Origin: Tumebacillus flagellatus
Lineage (GTDB): Bacteria; Bacillota; Bacilli; Tumebacillales; Tumebacillaceae
Length of the DNA: 51,088 nucleotides
Direction of reading: 5' to 3'
NCBI RefSeq assembly: GCF_000714935.1
Contig: NZ_JMIR01000035.1
Span: 1-51,088, forward strand
Under the pieces are notes generated by a model that made no database searches, had not been told where the DNA came from, and saw only the letters and a program-made list of their open reading frames with translations. Position 1 is the first letter of the stretch. Each line of letters opens with the position of its first letter. The position numbers and the translations under genes were made by a program. This document shows, one piece after another, positions 39,534 to 47,991 of the stretch.

Positions 39534-40712
39534 TTACGCTTGTGCCACGCCTTGCGCGACTTCTTGCACCGCTTGCTCCAAGATCTTGATCGCGAGGTGA
39601 ATGTCCTGCGACGTGACGGTGAGCGGCGGGATGATGCGCAGGGTGTTTTCGCCCGCGCTCAGGACGAGCAGGCCAAGCTCACGGCACTTGTTGATCAGCG
39701 GCGCGACCGGACGGTCCATCGTCACGCCGCGCAGCAGTCCGAGACCGCGCAGTTCGAGCAGGCAGTCGTGTTGCTCGATCAGCCCTTGCAGGCGCAGGCC
39801 GAGCTCGATGCCCATCTCTTTGGCGTTTTGCAGGATGTTCTCGCTCTCGATCGTCTCAAGCGTCGCCAGCACTGCCGCCATCACCAGCGGCGTGCCGCCG
39901 AACGTGCTGCCGTGCGTGCCCGGCGTGAACGCCGACGCGACTTCCGCTTTGGCGAGCGTCGCCCCGACCGGAATGCCGTTGCCCAGCGCCTTCGCCAACG
40001 TCAAGATGTCCGGTTGCACGCCCGCCTGCTCAAACGCAAACATCGTGCCCGTGCGCCCGATGCCGGTCTGCACTTCGTCGAAGATCAAAAGCAAGCCGTG
40101 CTTGTCGCACAGCGCGCGAACCCCTTGCAAAAATTCCGGAGTCAGCGGCAACACGCCGCCTTCGCCCTGCACCGGCTCCATCATCAGCGCGCAGGTGTTC
40201 TCCGAAATCGCCGCTTCGATCGCGGCGAGATCTTTCGGCACATAGCGGAAGCCCGGCATCAGCGGGGCGAATCCCTCTTGGAACTTCTTGCGCGGCGTCG
40301 CCGTGACGGTCGCGAGCGTCCGCCCGTGGAAGCCGTCTTCGAGCGTCAAGATTTCAAACTTGTGCTCGCCGTACTTCTCCTTGCTGTGCTTGCGCGCCAG
40401 CTTGATCGCCGCTTCGTTCGCTTCCGCCCCCGAGTTGCAGAAAAACACTTGGTCCAAGCCCGACAGCTCGCACAGCTTCGCCGCCACCGCTTCTTGCTTG
40501 GGAATCTGGAACAGGTTCGAGGTGTGCACCAGCGTCGCCGCTTGCTCTTGGAGCGCGGCGGTCACGTTCGGATGGCAATGTCCGAGGTTGGTGACGGCAA
40601 TGCCGGAGGTGAAGTCAAGATATTCGTTGTCTTGTTCGTCGTACAGGCGCGTGCCTTGCCCCCGCACAAACGAGATCGGCAAACGGCCGTAGTTGCTCAT
40701 CAGATGTGTCAT
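39534..40712 (-). CDS. argD: Acetylornithine aminotransferase
   Basis: 392 residues, class III PLP aminotransferase. The PLP Lys is at 241 in LTLAKALGNG; FDEVQTGIGRTG (about 211-222) holds the conserved Asp. NSGAEANEAAIKLAR (about 93-107) and GFHGRT are phosphate/PLP contact motifs. It converts N-acetylglutamate semialdehyde to N-acetylornithine with glutamate in arginine synthesis. The ATG overlaps the argB stop (ATGA). Fourth and last gene of argC-argJ-argB-argD. Confidence 0.96.
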   Translation of the reverse strand: MTHLMSNYGRLPISFVRGQGTRLYDEQDNEYLDFTSGIAVTNLGHCHPNVTAALQEQAATLVHTSNLFQIPKQEAVAAKLCELSGLDQVFFCNSGAEANEAAIKLARKHSKEKYGEHKFEILTLEDGFHGRTLATVTATPRKKFQEGFAPLMPGFRYVPKDLAAIEAAISENTCALMMEPVQGEGGVLPLTPEFLQGVRALCDKHGLLLIFDEVQTGIGRTGTMFAFEQAGVQPDILTLAKALGNGIPVGATLAKAEVASAFTPGTHGSTFGGTPLVMAAVLATLETIESENILQNAKEMGIELGLRLQGLIEQHDCLLELRGLGLLRGVTMDRPVAPLINKCRELGLLVLSAGENTLRIIPPLTVTSQDIHLAIKILEQAVQEVAQGVAQA

Positions 40713-41614
40713 ACTGTTGGTTCTCCTCCCCGCACCAGCGTGCCGATTCCGTTTTTGGTGAAGACTTCAAGCAGCAGCGCGTGCCGCTCGTTGCCGTTCA
40801 AGATGTGCACATGGCGTGCTCCGTACTCCAGCGCGTTCAAGCACGCTTCCACTTTCGGCACCATCCCGCCGTGGATCGTGCCTTCGTCGATCAGGCGCAG
40901 GATGTCTGCCGCCGTCACTTCGGAGAGGACGGTGCCGTTTTGCATGATGCCCGGCACGTCGGTCAAGAGAATCAGCTTCTCCGCCGACAGCGCCCCCGCA
41001 ATCGCGCCCGCCGCAGAGTCGGCGTTGACGTTGTAGCGCGTGCCGTGTTCATCGACGCCGATCGGCGCGATCACCGGGATGAAGCCGCCGGAGAGCAGCG
41101 CTTTCAGCACGCCCGTTTGGACGCCCGCCACTTCGCCGACCAGACCGAGATCGCCGCCGGGGTGGTTTTTTTTCCGGACTTGAAGCAGGTGGCCGTCGAC
41201 GCCGGTGATTCCGACCGCCGGGCTCCCCGCCGCGCCGAACGCCGCGACGAGTTGCTTGTTCACTTGCCCGCCCAGCACCATCTCGACGACTTCCATCGTC
41301 GGGCCGTCGGTGACGCGCAAGCCGTCGACGAATTGCGCTTGATGCCCGAGGGCGTTCAGCATCTTGGTGATCGCTTTGCCCCCGCCGTGCACGACGACCG
41401 GCTGCAGGCCGACTTGCTTCAGCCAGATGATGTCGAGGATCACCGGGTCGATGCGATCCGGACGGTCTCCGTCCGCTTGGATGGTCGAGCCGCCGTATTT
41501 GACGACGACGATCTTGCCCGCGAACTTTTGGATATACGGCAAGGCTTCGATGAGCACTTGCGCTTTTTCCGAAACGGAGAGTTTGTCAGAAACGGTGCTT
41601 TCGCTGGCTTGCAT
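40709..41614 (-). CDS. argB: Acetylglutamate kinase
   Basis: 301 residues of the amino-acid kinase fold. IVVKYGGSTIQADG near residues 35-48 binds ATP, VVVHGGGKAI (about 72-81) is the glycine-rich substrate loop, and LSGGFIPVIAPIG and YNVNADSAAGAIAGAL follow. It phosphorylates N-acetylglutamate, usually the arginine-inhibited step. The extended N-terminus (about 25 residues before the core) is like arginine-sensitive forms. It lies 16 bases after argJ. Confidence 0.95.
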   Translation of the reverse strand: MQASESTVSDKLSVSEKAQVLIEALPYIQKFAGKIVVVKYGGSTIQADGDRPDRIDPVILDIIWLKQVGLQPVVVHGGGKAITKMLNALGHQAQFVDGLRVTDGPTMEVVEMVLGGQVNKQLVAAFGAAGSPAVGITGVDGHLLQVRKKNHPGGDLGLVGEVAGVQTGVLKALLSGGFIPVIAPIGVDEHGTRYNVNADSAAGAIAGALSAEKLILLTDVPGIMQNGTVLSEVTAADILRLIDEGTIHGGMVPKVEACLNALEYGARHVHILNGNERHALLLEVFTKNGIGTLVRGGEPTV

Positions 41615-41630
41615 AATCTCCCTCCGCTCC

Positions 41631-42863
41631 TCAGGTCCGGTAGCTCGCGTTGATGCGCACGTAGTCGTACGTCAGATCGCAGCCGTACGCTTTCGCCGAC
41701 GCTTCGCCCTGGTTCAAGTTGACGGTGAGCACGACGTTGTCGGCGAGCAGGATTTCCTTCGCCGCTTCCTCGTCGAACACGAGACCCATGCCGCTCGCTG
41801 CGACTTGGATCGGGCCGATGAAGATGTCGAGCAGGTTCGGGTCGAACTTCGCGCCGGAGTAGCCCGCCGCGCAGAGGATGCGGCCCCAGTTCGCGTCGGC
41901 GCCGTAAACGGCCGTTTTGACCAGCGAGGAACCGATGACCGACTTGGCGATCACGGTGGCGATCTCTTCGGTCGGCGCGCTGTTGACGGCGACTTCGATC
42001 AGTTTCGTCGCGCCTTCACCGTCGCGGGCGATGTCTTTCGCGAGTTTTTCCGAGACGAGGTGGAACGCTTCCACGAAATCGCCCCATTGCGGATGGTCTT
42101 CGTCGAGGGTGTCGTTGCCCGCCATCCCGTTTGCCATCACGAGCACCATGTCGTTGGTCGAGGTGTCGCCGTCGACGGTGATGCAGTTGTACGTTTGGTC
42201 GGTGGTTTTCGAGAGCAGGCGTTTAAGCGCCGCCGGTTCCACCGCCGCGTCGGTGGTGACGAACGCGAGCATCGTCGCCATGTTCGGGTGGATCATCCCC
42301 GAGCCTTTCGCCGTGCCGCCGAGCGTGACGAGTTGGCCGTCGATCGTCAGTTGGACGGCGATTTCCTTCTTGCAGGTGTCCGTAGTCAAAATCGCTTCGG
42401 AAAAAAGATCTCCGCCCTCCACCGTCAGCGTCGAAGCCGCTTGGGAGATGCCGTTCAGGAGCGGTTCCATCGGCATCTGCACGCCGATGACGCCGGTCGA
42501 AGCAATCGCGACCGCTTCGTTCTCAAAGCCGAGCAGTTTCGCCGTGGAATTGCGCATCGTCTGCGCGTCTTGGTCGCCCTGCACGCCGGTGCACGCGTTG
42601 GCGTTGCCGGAGTTGACGACGATCGCTTGCAGGTACGGGGTGGTTTGCAGTTGGAGTTCGTTCTGGGTGACGCAAGCGGCGCGCACGAGGTTCGTGGTGA
42701 ACACGCCGGCTGCGGCTGCCGGGACTTCGGAGACGAGCAGGCCGAGGTCTTTTCTCTTCTTCTTGATGCCGGCGTGGAGGCCGGTCGCTTTGAAGCCTTT
42801 CGGTGTGGTGACGCCGCCTGCGGAGAGCACGGTGCAGGAAGTTTTTTCGATGGTCGTTTTCAT
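41631..42863 (-). CDS. argJ: Bifunctional ornithine acetyltransferase/N-acetylglutamate synthase
   Basis: 410 residues. The self-cleavage site is KGSGMIHPNMA-TML, with Thr197 the nucleophile that splits the precursor into alpha and beta chains. Other family motifs are VNSGNANACTG (about 84-94) and the C-terminal WGRILCAAGYSGAKF. ArgJ moves the acetyl group from acetylornithine to glutamate, making the pathway cyclic. Its presence explains why no argA or argE is needed here. It lies between argC and argB in the operon. Confidence 0.96.
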   Translation of the reverse strand: MKTTIEKTSCTVLSAGGVTTPKGFKATGLHAGIKKKRKDLGLLVSEVPAAAAGVFTTNLVRAACVTQNELQLQTTPYLQAIVVNSGNANACTGVQGDQDAQTMRNSTAKLLGFENEAVAIASTGVIGVQMPMEPLLNGISQAASTLTVEGGDLFSEAILTTDTCKKEIAVQLTIDGQLVTLGGTAKGSGMIHPNMATMLAFVTTDAAVEPAALKRLLSKTTDQTYNCITVDGDTSTNDMVLVMANGMAGNDTLDEDHPQWGDFVEAFHLVSEKLAKDIARDGEGATKLIEVAVNSAPTEEIATVIAKSVIGSSLVKTAVYGADANWGRILCAAGYSGAKFDPNLLDIFIGPIQVAASGMGLVFDEEAAKEILLADNVVLTVNLNQGEASAKAYGCDLTYDYVRINASYRT

Positions 42864-42882
42864 CTGAGCTCTCTCCCCCTTT

Positions 42883-43923
42883 TTATAAGTAGACGGGAAC
42901 GTTTAGGAGTCCCGTGGTTTCCGGAAGTCCGGCGAGCAGGTTGAGGTTTTGAATCGCCTGGCCTGCCGCGCCTTTGACCAAATTGTCGATGCAGCCGATC
43001 ACCGTCACGCGGTTCGTGCGCGGGTCGACGCGCAGTCCGATGTCGCAGAAGTTGCTCGCCGTCACGTCGCGCGTTTGCGGGAAGTTCCCCGCGCTGTGCA
43101 GGCGCACAAACGGTGCGTCGCGGTAGAATTCACGGTAGACCGCCAAAAGGTCTTCGGTGGAATACGATCCGGTCAATTTGGCGTAGCTCGTCGTGAGAAT
43201 GCCGCGGATCATCGGCACGAGATGGGTGGTGAACGAGATCGTCACCGCTTCCCCGCTCGGGTTCACGTCGGTCAGCACTTGCTCGATTTCCGGGATGTGC
43301 TGATGTTCGCCGACTTTATACGCTTTGAAGTTTTCGTTGACCTCGACGAAGTGCGTGCCCGCCGAGAGCGCTTTGCCCGCGCCCGAAACGCCCGATTTGG
43401 CGTCGATGACGAGCGAGTGCGGGTCGATCAGTCCGTTCTTCACCAGCGGGAGCAGCGAGAGCAGCGTCGCCGTCGGATAGCAACCGGGATTGGCAATCAA
43501 CGACGCGCCGGTGATTTGCGATTTGTAGAGTTCCGGCAAGCCGTATACGGCACGCTCCAGGACGGTTGGCGCGGGCGGTTGTTTTTTGTACCACTTCGCG
43601 TAGACATCGTCCGGCAGGCGATGGTCGCCCGCGAGGTCGATCACGCGCACGCCCGCTTCCAGCAAGCCCGGCACCAAGTTCGTGGATACCCCCGACGGCA
43701 ACGCGACCAACGCGTAGTCCGCCCGCTTGGCGATCTCCGCCGGATCGGCTCCTTCCAATGTGTACGCGAGCACGCCGCGCAGATGCGGGTACACGTCTGC
43801 AAGTTCAGCCCCCGCTTGCGAGTCGGAGGACACGTACGTCACTTCCGCTTCCGGGTGCTTATGCAGCAAGCGCACCACTTCCAATCCTGTATAGCCCGTT
43901 GCGCCCAAGATGGCGATTTGCAT
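42883..43923 (-). CDS. argC: N-acetyl-gamma-glutamyl-phosphate reductase
   Basis: 346 residues from the ATG at 43923, supported by AGAGGTGAG upstream; the frame is open to 43992, but that part contains the -10 box of the promoter. The N-terminal Rossmann motif is ILGATGYTGLEVVRLL, the catalytic Cys148 is in NPGCYPTA, and VSGAGKALSAGTHF and HQHIPEIEQ hold the His. It reduces acetylglutamyl phosphate with NADPH. It is the first gene of argC-argJ-argB-argD. Confidence 0.95.
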   Translation of the reverse strand: MQIAILGATGYTGLEVVRLLHKHPEAEVTYVSSDSQAGAELADVYPHLRGVLAYTLEGADPAEIAKRADYALVALPSGVSTNLVPGLLEAGVRVIDLAGDHRLPDDVYAKWYKKQPPAPTVLERAVYGLPELYKSQITGASLIANPGCYPTATLLSLLPLVKNGLIDPHSLVIDAKSGVSGAGKALSAGTHFVEVNENFKAYKVGEHQHIPEIEQVLTDVNPSGEAVTISFTTHLVPMIRGILTTSYAKLTGSYSTEDLLAVYREFYRDAPFVRLHSAGNFPQTRDVTASNFCDIGLRVDPRTNRVTVIGCIDNLVKGAAGQAIQNLNLLAGLPETTGLLNVPVYL

Positions 43924-43963
43924 CTCTTCTCTCACCTCTGCCTCTGTTTTCATGATACGAATC

Positions 43964-43993
43964 ATTATACGAGTGTATGAATAAAGTTGCAAT
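43964..43993 (-). promoter_or_regulatory. Arginine operon promoter with overlapping ARG box
   Basis: On the minus strand TTGCAA (43987-43992) and TATAAT (43964-43969) are 17 bases apart. The plus-strand sequence TATGAATAAAGTTGCAAT (43976-43993) fits the ArgR/AhrC ARG-box consensus and covers the -35 box and part of the spacer, so bound ArgR-arginine would exclude RNA polymerase. Confidence 0.82.
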
Positions 43994-44090
43994 GACTTTG
44001 TATAAAAAATCCCCCCGCTCGCAACGGCTTGTCCTCACTTGAAACATATCGAATTTTCGATCAACTATCAAGTAATTATTATTAAACTAA

Positions 44091-44122
44091 AAAACAGACC
44101 CCGATTTTGAGAGGTCTGTTCT
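44091..44122 (-). terminator. Terminator after the histidine kinase gene
   Basis: AACAGACC (44093-44100) and GGTCTGTT (44113-44120) pair; on the minus strand the stem is followed by TTTT. It lies 4 bases past the stop codon region of the kinase. Confidence 0.8.
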
Positions 44123-44125
44123 CAT

Positions 44126-46336
44126 TTATGACTGCTCATCATCTAGGCACGGCAACAAGACTTGGACGGTCGTGCCCTCGTTCAAGATGCTGTCGATCTG
44201 CAAGCGGCCTTGGTGCTGTTCCAGAATTCGCTTGGAGACCATCAGGCCGAGGCCGGTGCCTTTTTCCTTGGTGGTGTAGAACGGTTCGCCGAGTTTTTGC
44301 ATCAAGTCCGGTGCGATGCCCACGCCTTCGTCGGCGATGGAGATGCGCACGGAGCGCGGCGTCGGACGTTCCACGTCGAGGGTGACCCGTCCGCCGTTTG
44401 GCATCGCGTCGATGGCGTTCTGCAGGAAATTCAAGAAGACTTGCTTCATTTGGTTTTCGTCGCACGTCAGCGTCGGGAGCGTGTCGGCGTCCCATGCGGC
44501 GAGGATTTCCACATTGTTGAGGATCGCCTGCGTCTCGATCAGCGTGAGCACATGCGCGAGGACCGCTTGCAAGCGAACCGGCTTATGCAGGGCGGCTTGC
44601 GGCTTGGCGAGCACAAGCAGTTCACTGACGATGCTTTCGATGCGCTTGAGTTCCGACGACATCACGTCGAGGTATTTGGGGTCGTTGTTTCCGACTTGCA
44701 TCAGTTGCACAAACCCTTTGAGCGCCGTCAACGGGTTGCGGATCTCATGAGCGATGCCCGCCGCCAACTGTCCGGCGATGCCGAGTTTTTCCGATTGCAG
44801 GAGCAGCTCTTCCGTGCGTTTGCGTTCGGTGATGTCGCGAATCGTAACCGAGAAGCCGTCGACCCGTCCCTCCACGTCGCGCACCGGCGAGAGGGAGAGC
44901 AAGACGTTCAACTTCGTGCCGTCGCGGTGGAAGCGGTACGTTTCGTGCCCGAGCACCGCCTCGCCGTGCCGCACTTTTTCCAAGAGCATCTGCATCTCCC
45001 CGCGCAAATTCTCCGGGATCGCCGGGATCGTACGGAAATCACTCCCGAGGATCTCGCGAAGTTTGAGTCCAAACATCCGCTCGTACGCCGGGTTGGTGCG
45101 CAGCAACTTTCCTTCGCGGTCGAGCAGGCCGATCGCATCGACGTTGTTTTCGATAAACGAATCCAACTGGTCGCGCGTGGCCCGCAAGTGCTCTTCCGCC
45201 CGTTTGCGCAAGGTGATGTCCCGGCCGATGCCGAGCAGTTTCACGACCGCTCCGTGTTCATCGCGGATGCGTTTGACGCTGGTTTCAAACCAGATCCAGC
45301 GGCCTTCCTTGTGCAAGATGCGGCAGGAGAAGATCATCCCGTCCTCCGCTAGCTCGAACTCGTTGTTCGCCATGCGCAGTTTGTCTTCCGGATGGTAGTA
45401 GGTGTCGGCGTGCTTCCCGATGATTTCATCCGGCTCGTACCCGAGCAACGTGCGCGTGGAGGGCGATACATAGAGGACAATGCCTTCAGGCGACGAGTAG
45501 GTGATGATGTCTTGCGCGTTCTCGGAGATGATGCGGAGCCGTTCGTCGTGCTCGCGGATGCGGCGCTCTTGCTCCAACTGCTCCGTGATGTCCCGGTCGG
45601 TGCCGTACATGACCAACGGGTTTCCGTTCTCGTCAAACTGCACTTGCGCTTGTGCATGCAACACGCGAATCTCCCCGTCGGGACGGCGAACGCGAAACTG
45701 GTTTTCAACCGTTATGCCTTCGATGGCCGCTTGCGCCGTGGCGTGCACCTGCGCGCGGTCCTCTTCCACCACAAACGAAATGAATTTGCCGTACGAGTTG
45801 ATCTCGCCGAGCTTCGCGCCGAGGATGCGGTGCATTTCTTCAGAACAGCAGAGGGAGTCGGTGACCATGTCCCATTCCCACGACCCGAACTTCGCAAGGC
45901 GTTGGGCACGGGCGAGCCGGAACTCGCTCTGGCACAGCTCTTCTTCCGCCCGCTTGCGTTCGGTGATGTCGCGCACGATGTTGAACACGCCGCGCACCTG
46001 CCCGTCGATCACCATCGGCACTTTGGTCACATGCACGTCAAGGCGTCGCTTGTCACGGCGCACGACCTTGATTTCAAATTGCTGCGCCTCGCCTGCCAGC
46101 GCTTTTTCCATACAGATTGCCGCGCGCGGAATTTCGCTTTCCTCGATGAGATCGCAAAAGGAAACTTCCTCCCGCAACTCGGCTTCCGTGTACCCTGTCA
46201 GCGCTTCTGCCGCCGCGTTGACCAAGGTGTAGCGACCATCCGCCCACGCCATGACGGCATCTGGATGATTTTCAAATAGAGATCTATAAAAATCGAGGTC
46301 GTATTTCATCGGTTGGGTTCTCTTTGCGTCGTACAT
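44126..46336 (-). CDS. Cytosolic sensor histidine kinase with four PAS domains
   Basis: 736 residues from the ATG at 46336 (AAGGGG upstream). There is no membrane helix. Four PAS/PAC units occupy about 11-127, 138-252, 264-376 and 389-505, each ending in a DITERKR-like linker. HisKA holds the phospho-acceptor His530 in AGIAHEIRNPLTALKGF. The HATPase_c domain has N-box NFLQNAIDAMPNGG, G1 DEGVGIAP and G2 GTGLGLMVSKRI. This is the layout of KinA/KinE-type sporulation kinases. No response-regulator gene is adjacent, again as for phosphorelay kinases that feed Spo0F. The signal is unknown. Confidence 0.93.
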   Translation of the reverse strand: MYDAKRTQPMKYDLDFYRSLFENHPDAVMAWADGRYTLVNAAAEALTGYTEAELREEVSFCDLIEESEIPRAAICMEKALAGEAQQFEIKVVRRDKRRLDVHVTKVPMVIDGQVRGVFNIVRDITERKRAEEELCQSEFRLARAQRLAKFGSWEWDMVTDSLCCSEEMHRILGAKLGEINSYGKFISFVVEEDRAQVHATAQAAIEGITVENQFRVRRPDGEIRVLHAQAQVQFDENGNPLVMYGTDRDITEQLEQERRIREHDERLRIISENAQDIITYSSPEGIVLYVSPSTRTLLGYEPDEIIGKHADTYYHPEDKLRMANNEFELAEDGMIFSCRILHKEGRWIWFETSVKRIRDEHGAVVKLLGIGRDITLRKRAEEHLRATRDQLDSFIENNVDAIGLLDREGKLLRTNPAYERMFGLKLREILGSDFRTIPAIPENLRGEMQMLLEKVRHGEAVLGHETYRFHRDGTKLNVLLSLSPVRDVEGRVDGFSVTIRDITERKRTEELLLQSEKLGIAGQLAAGIAHEIRNPLTALKGFVQLMQVGNNDPKYLDVMSSELKRIESIVSELLVLAKPQAALHKPVRLQAVLAHVLTLIETQAILNNVEILAAWDADTLPTLTCDENQMKQVFLNFLQNAIDAMPNGGRVTLDVERPTPRSVRISIADEGVGIAPDLMQKLGEPFYTTKEKGTGLGLMVSKRILEQHQGRLQIDSILNEGTTVQVLLPCLDDEQS

Positions 46337-46426
46337 ACGGCATCCCCTTTGCAAACTCCAAAACAGTACGCCCCCTATATTCAACGCCCGGACAAATTCT
46401 CCTTGTTATACCGCTTTTGGCGGCTC

Positions 46427-47197
46427 TTACAGGGTTTCGGGCGGCAAGGCGAGAATTGTGGCGGTCACGTTCTCCCCCTGCACGACCGTTTGCAGGCGCA
46501 CGGGCGTTTGCATGGAGTTGACGAACTTGAAGTCGAGTTCGGGGTAGGAGACGGTGGCGTCATGGCCCGGTTCCACATAGCCGACGGGAAGAGAATGGGT
46601 GTAGCGTTCCGTGACAGTCAAGCCGCCGCGCAGCACGGCGTTGTACATCGTGCTTGAGACTTGGCAGATGCCGCCGCCGTAGCCTTGCTCAAATTGCTTG
46701 CCGACGATCACGGTGGCGAGCTGCCAACCGTCCTCCGGTCTGTTGGAGTCGCCGGTGGTTTGGTTGAACGACAATTCTTCACCCGGCAGGAGGACTTTGC
46801 CGTTGAATTTCTGGCAGGCGAGCATGATGTTGTGTACGCGGCCGCTGGCGTTGTGCCCGGCCAGCGACGTGGAGAACGTGCCGATCGGCGTGCCCGGCGC
46901 GGTGGAGAGGCTTTTCAGGTAGGCATCGTGGCGCTCTTGAGCGGCCCGCACGTCGACGTTGTGCTGGCGGGTGGACGCATCGTCCGGCAGTCCCGCCATG
47001 TCCGGGCGCAAGTCCCCGGCGGGGCCGAGTTTGTTTTGGGGCGGCACCGGCTGTGTGACGGCGGCCGCCGTTTGGTGCGCGTCTTGCCATTGGGTCAGGC
47101 CGAACCAAGCGGCCCCGGTCATCAAAGCGGTGGAGAGCAACGCTCCCCACCAGATCGTGTTGGTTTTCTTCTTGTTTGTGTTTTTGTTTGTGGTCAT
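46427..47197 (-). CDS. VanW-domain protein, membrane-anchored
   Basis: 256 residues from the ATG at 47197, after GGAGGG. One N-terminal membrane helix (IWWGALLSTALMTGAAWFG, about 16-34) is followed by a proline-rich stretch and a VanW domain (about 110-245). Family signatures are ELSFNQTTGDSNRPEDGW, GGGICQVSSTMYNAVLRGGL and HSLPVGYVEPGHDATV. VanW domains occur in envelope proteins of Bacillota, and their activity is not well defined. It is in the same direction as the PAS kinase, 90 bases upstream of it; co-transcription is possible. Confidence 0.88.
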   Translation of the reverse strand: MTTNKNTNKKKTNTIWWGALLSTALMTGAAWFGLTQWQDAHQTAAAVTQPVPPQNKLGPAGDLRPDMAGLPDDASTRQHNVDVRAAQERHDAYLKSLSTAPGTPIGTFSTSLAGHNASGRVHNIMLACQKFNGKVLLPGEELSFNQTTGDSNRPEDGWQLATVIVGKQFEQGYGGGICQVSSTMYNAVLRGGLTVTERYTHSLPVGYVEPGHDATVSYPELDFKFVNSMQTPVRLQTVVQGENVTATILALPPETL

Positions 47198-47280
47198 CTT
47201 GTCAAACACCCTCCATCCCTCTTCCCATGTATATGAAGAAGGACGGAGAACAGTTTGTCCAAGTTATAAATTCTTGAAAA

Positions 47281-47326
47281 ATAAAAACCCCGCCAAACCG
47301 CAGGGGCATGGCAGGGTTGTTTTTTT
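47281..47326 (-). terminator. Terminator after the cupredoxin lipoprotein gene
   Basis: AACCCCGCCA (47286-47295) and TGGCAGGGTT (47309-47318) form a 10-bp stem with one wobble; on the minus strand TTTATTTTT follows. Confidence 0.82.
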
Positions 47327-47349
47327 CAAGTACTGTTCAAGCGATGCGA

Positions 47350-47799
47350 TTACTCGGTGACTTTGAGCTTGGTGACCATCGAAGAGTGGCCGAGACCGCA
47401 CATGAGGGTGCATTTCAAGTCGAGATCGCCCGCTTTGGTCGGGGTGAACGTTGCCGTTTGCTCTTGGCCGGCCATCGCGTGGACGTCTTTGACGTCGGTG
47501 CCTGCGATGGAGAGCGCGTGCATGCCTTCGCTAGAGGTGATCACCAGTTTGACCGGTTTGCCGACTTTGACTTCGGTTTTGTCCAAGGTCCATGCGAAGT
47601 TCTTGGCGGTCACGTGCACGACTTGCTCGTCACCGGTCGATGCGGTGGACGAAGCGGTCGTCGAGGAACCGGAGTTCGAGTTGGTCGTGGAGCTGGAAGA
47701 GTTCGAGGACGACGAAGCGTCGTTCGAGGCGCCGCAACCAGCGAGAATCATACCCAAAGCAACAACCGCGGTCGTTGCGAGAACCGTGAATTTTTTCAT
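47350..47799 (-). CDS. CuA-type cupredoxin lipoprotein (COX2-like)
   Basis: 149 residues. The lipoprotein signal peptide ends in the lipobox LAGC (Cys22). A Ser/Thr/Asn-rich linker (about 25-56) then leads to a small cupredoxin domain (about 58-149). His94 (EGMHALSIAG), Cys130, Cys134, His138 and Met141 (CTLMCGLGHSSM) reproduce the CxxxCxxxHxxM CuA copper-site pattern of cytochrome oxidase subunit II. The protein has no other oxidase domain and no oxidase gene is near, so it is a stand-alone copper lipoprotein, perhaps an electron carrier or copper donor on the outer membrane face. The ATG at 47799 is preferred because the signal peptide then begins MKKFTVLATT; 47826 is an alternative start. 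Confidence 0.87.
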   Translation of the reverse strand: MKKFTVLATTAVVALGMILAGCGASNDASSSSNSSSSTTNSNSGSSTTASSTASTGDEQVVHVTAKNFAWTLDKTEVKVGKPVKLVITSSEGMHALSIAGTDVKDVHAMAGQEQTATFTPTKAGDLDLKCTLMCGLGHSSMVTKLKVTE

Positions 47800-47929
47800 G
47801 CTGAAAATCCGCCTCCCTTGTTTCATACGTTCCTATCATACACCCGCACCGCAACCTTGGGGGGATCGTTTATCTTGTAAGAATGAACGATTTGTGAAAG
47901 GGGAGATCTGCTGATAACCCTAGGAAAAA

Positions 47930-47968
47930 CAAGAAAAAACGCCCTCCGCGCGGAAGGCGTTTTTTGTA
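47930..47968 (-). terminator. Terminator after transketolase
   Basis: AAAAACGCCCTCC and GGAAGGCGTTTTT form a stem around GCGC, with an A-run/T-run on each side. It lies 24 bases past the tkt stop. Confidence 0.85.
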
Positions 47969-47991
47969 AAAAAGGAAGTGTCCGACTGTGA

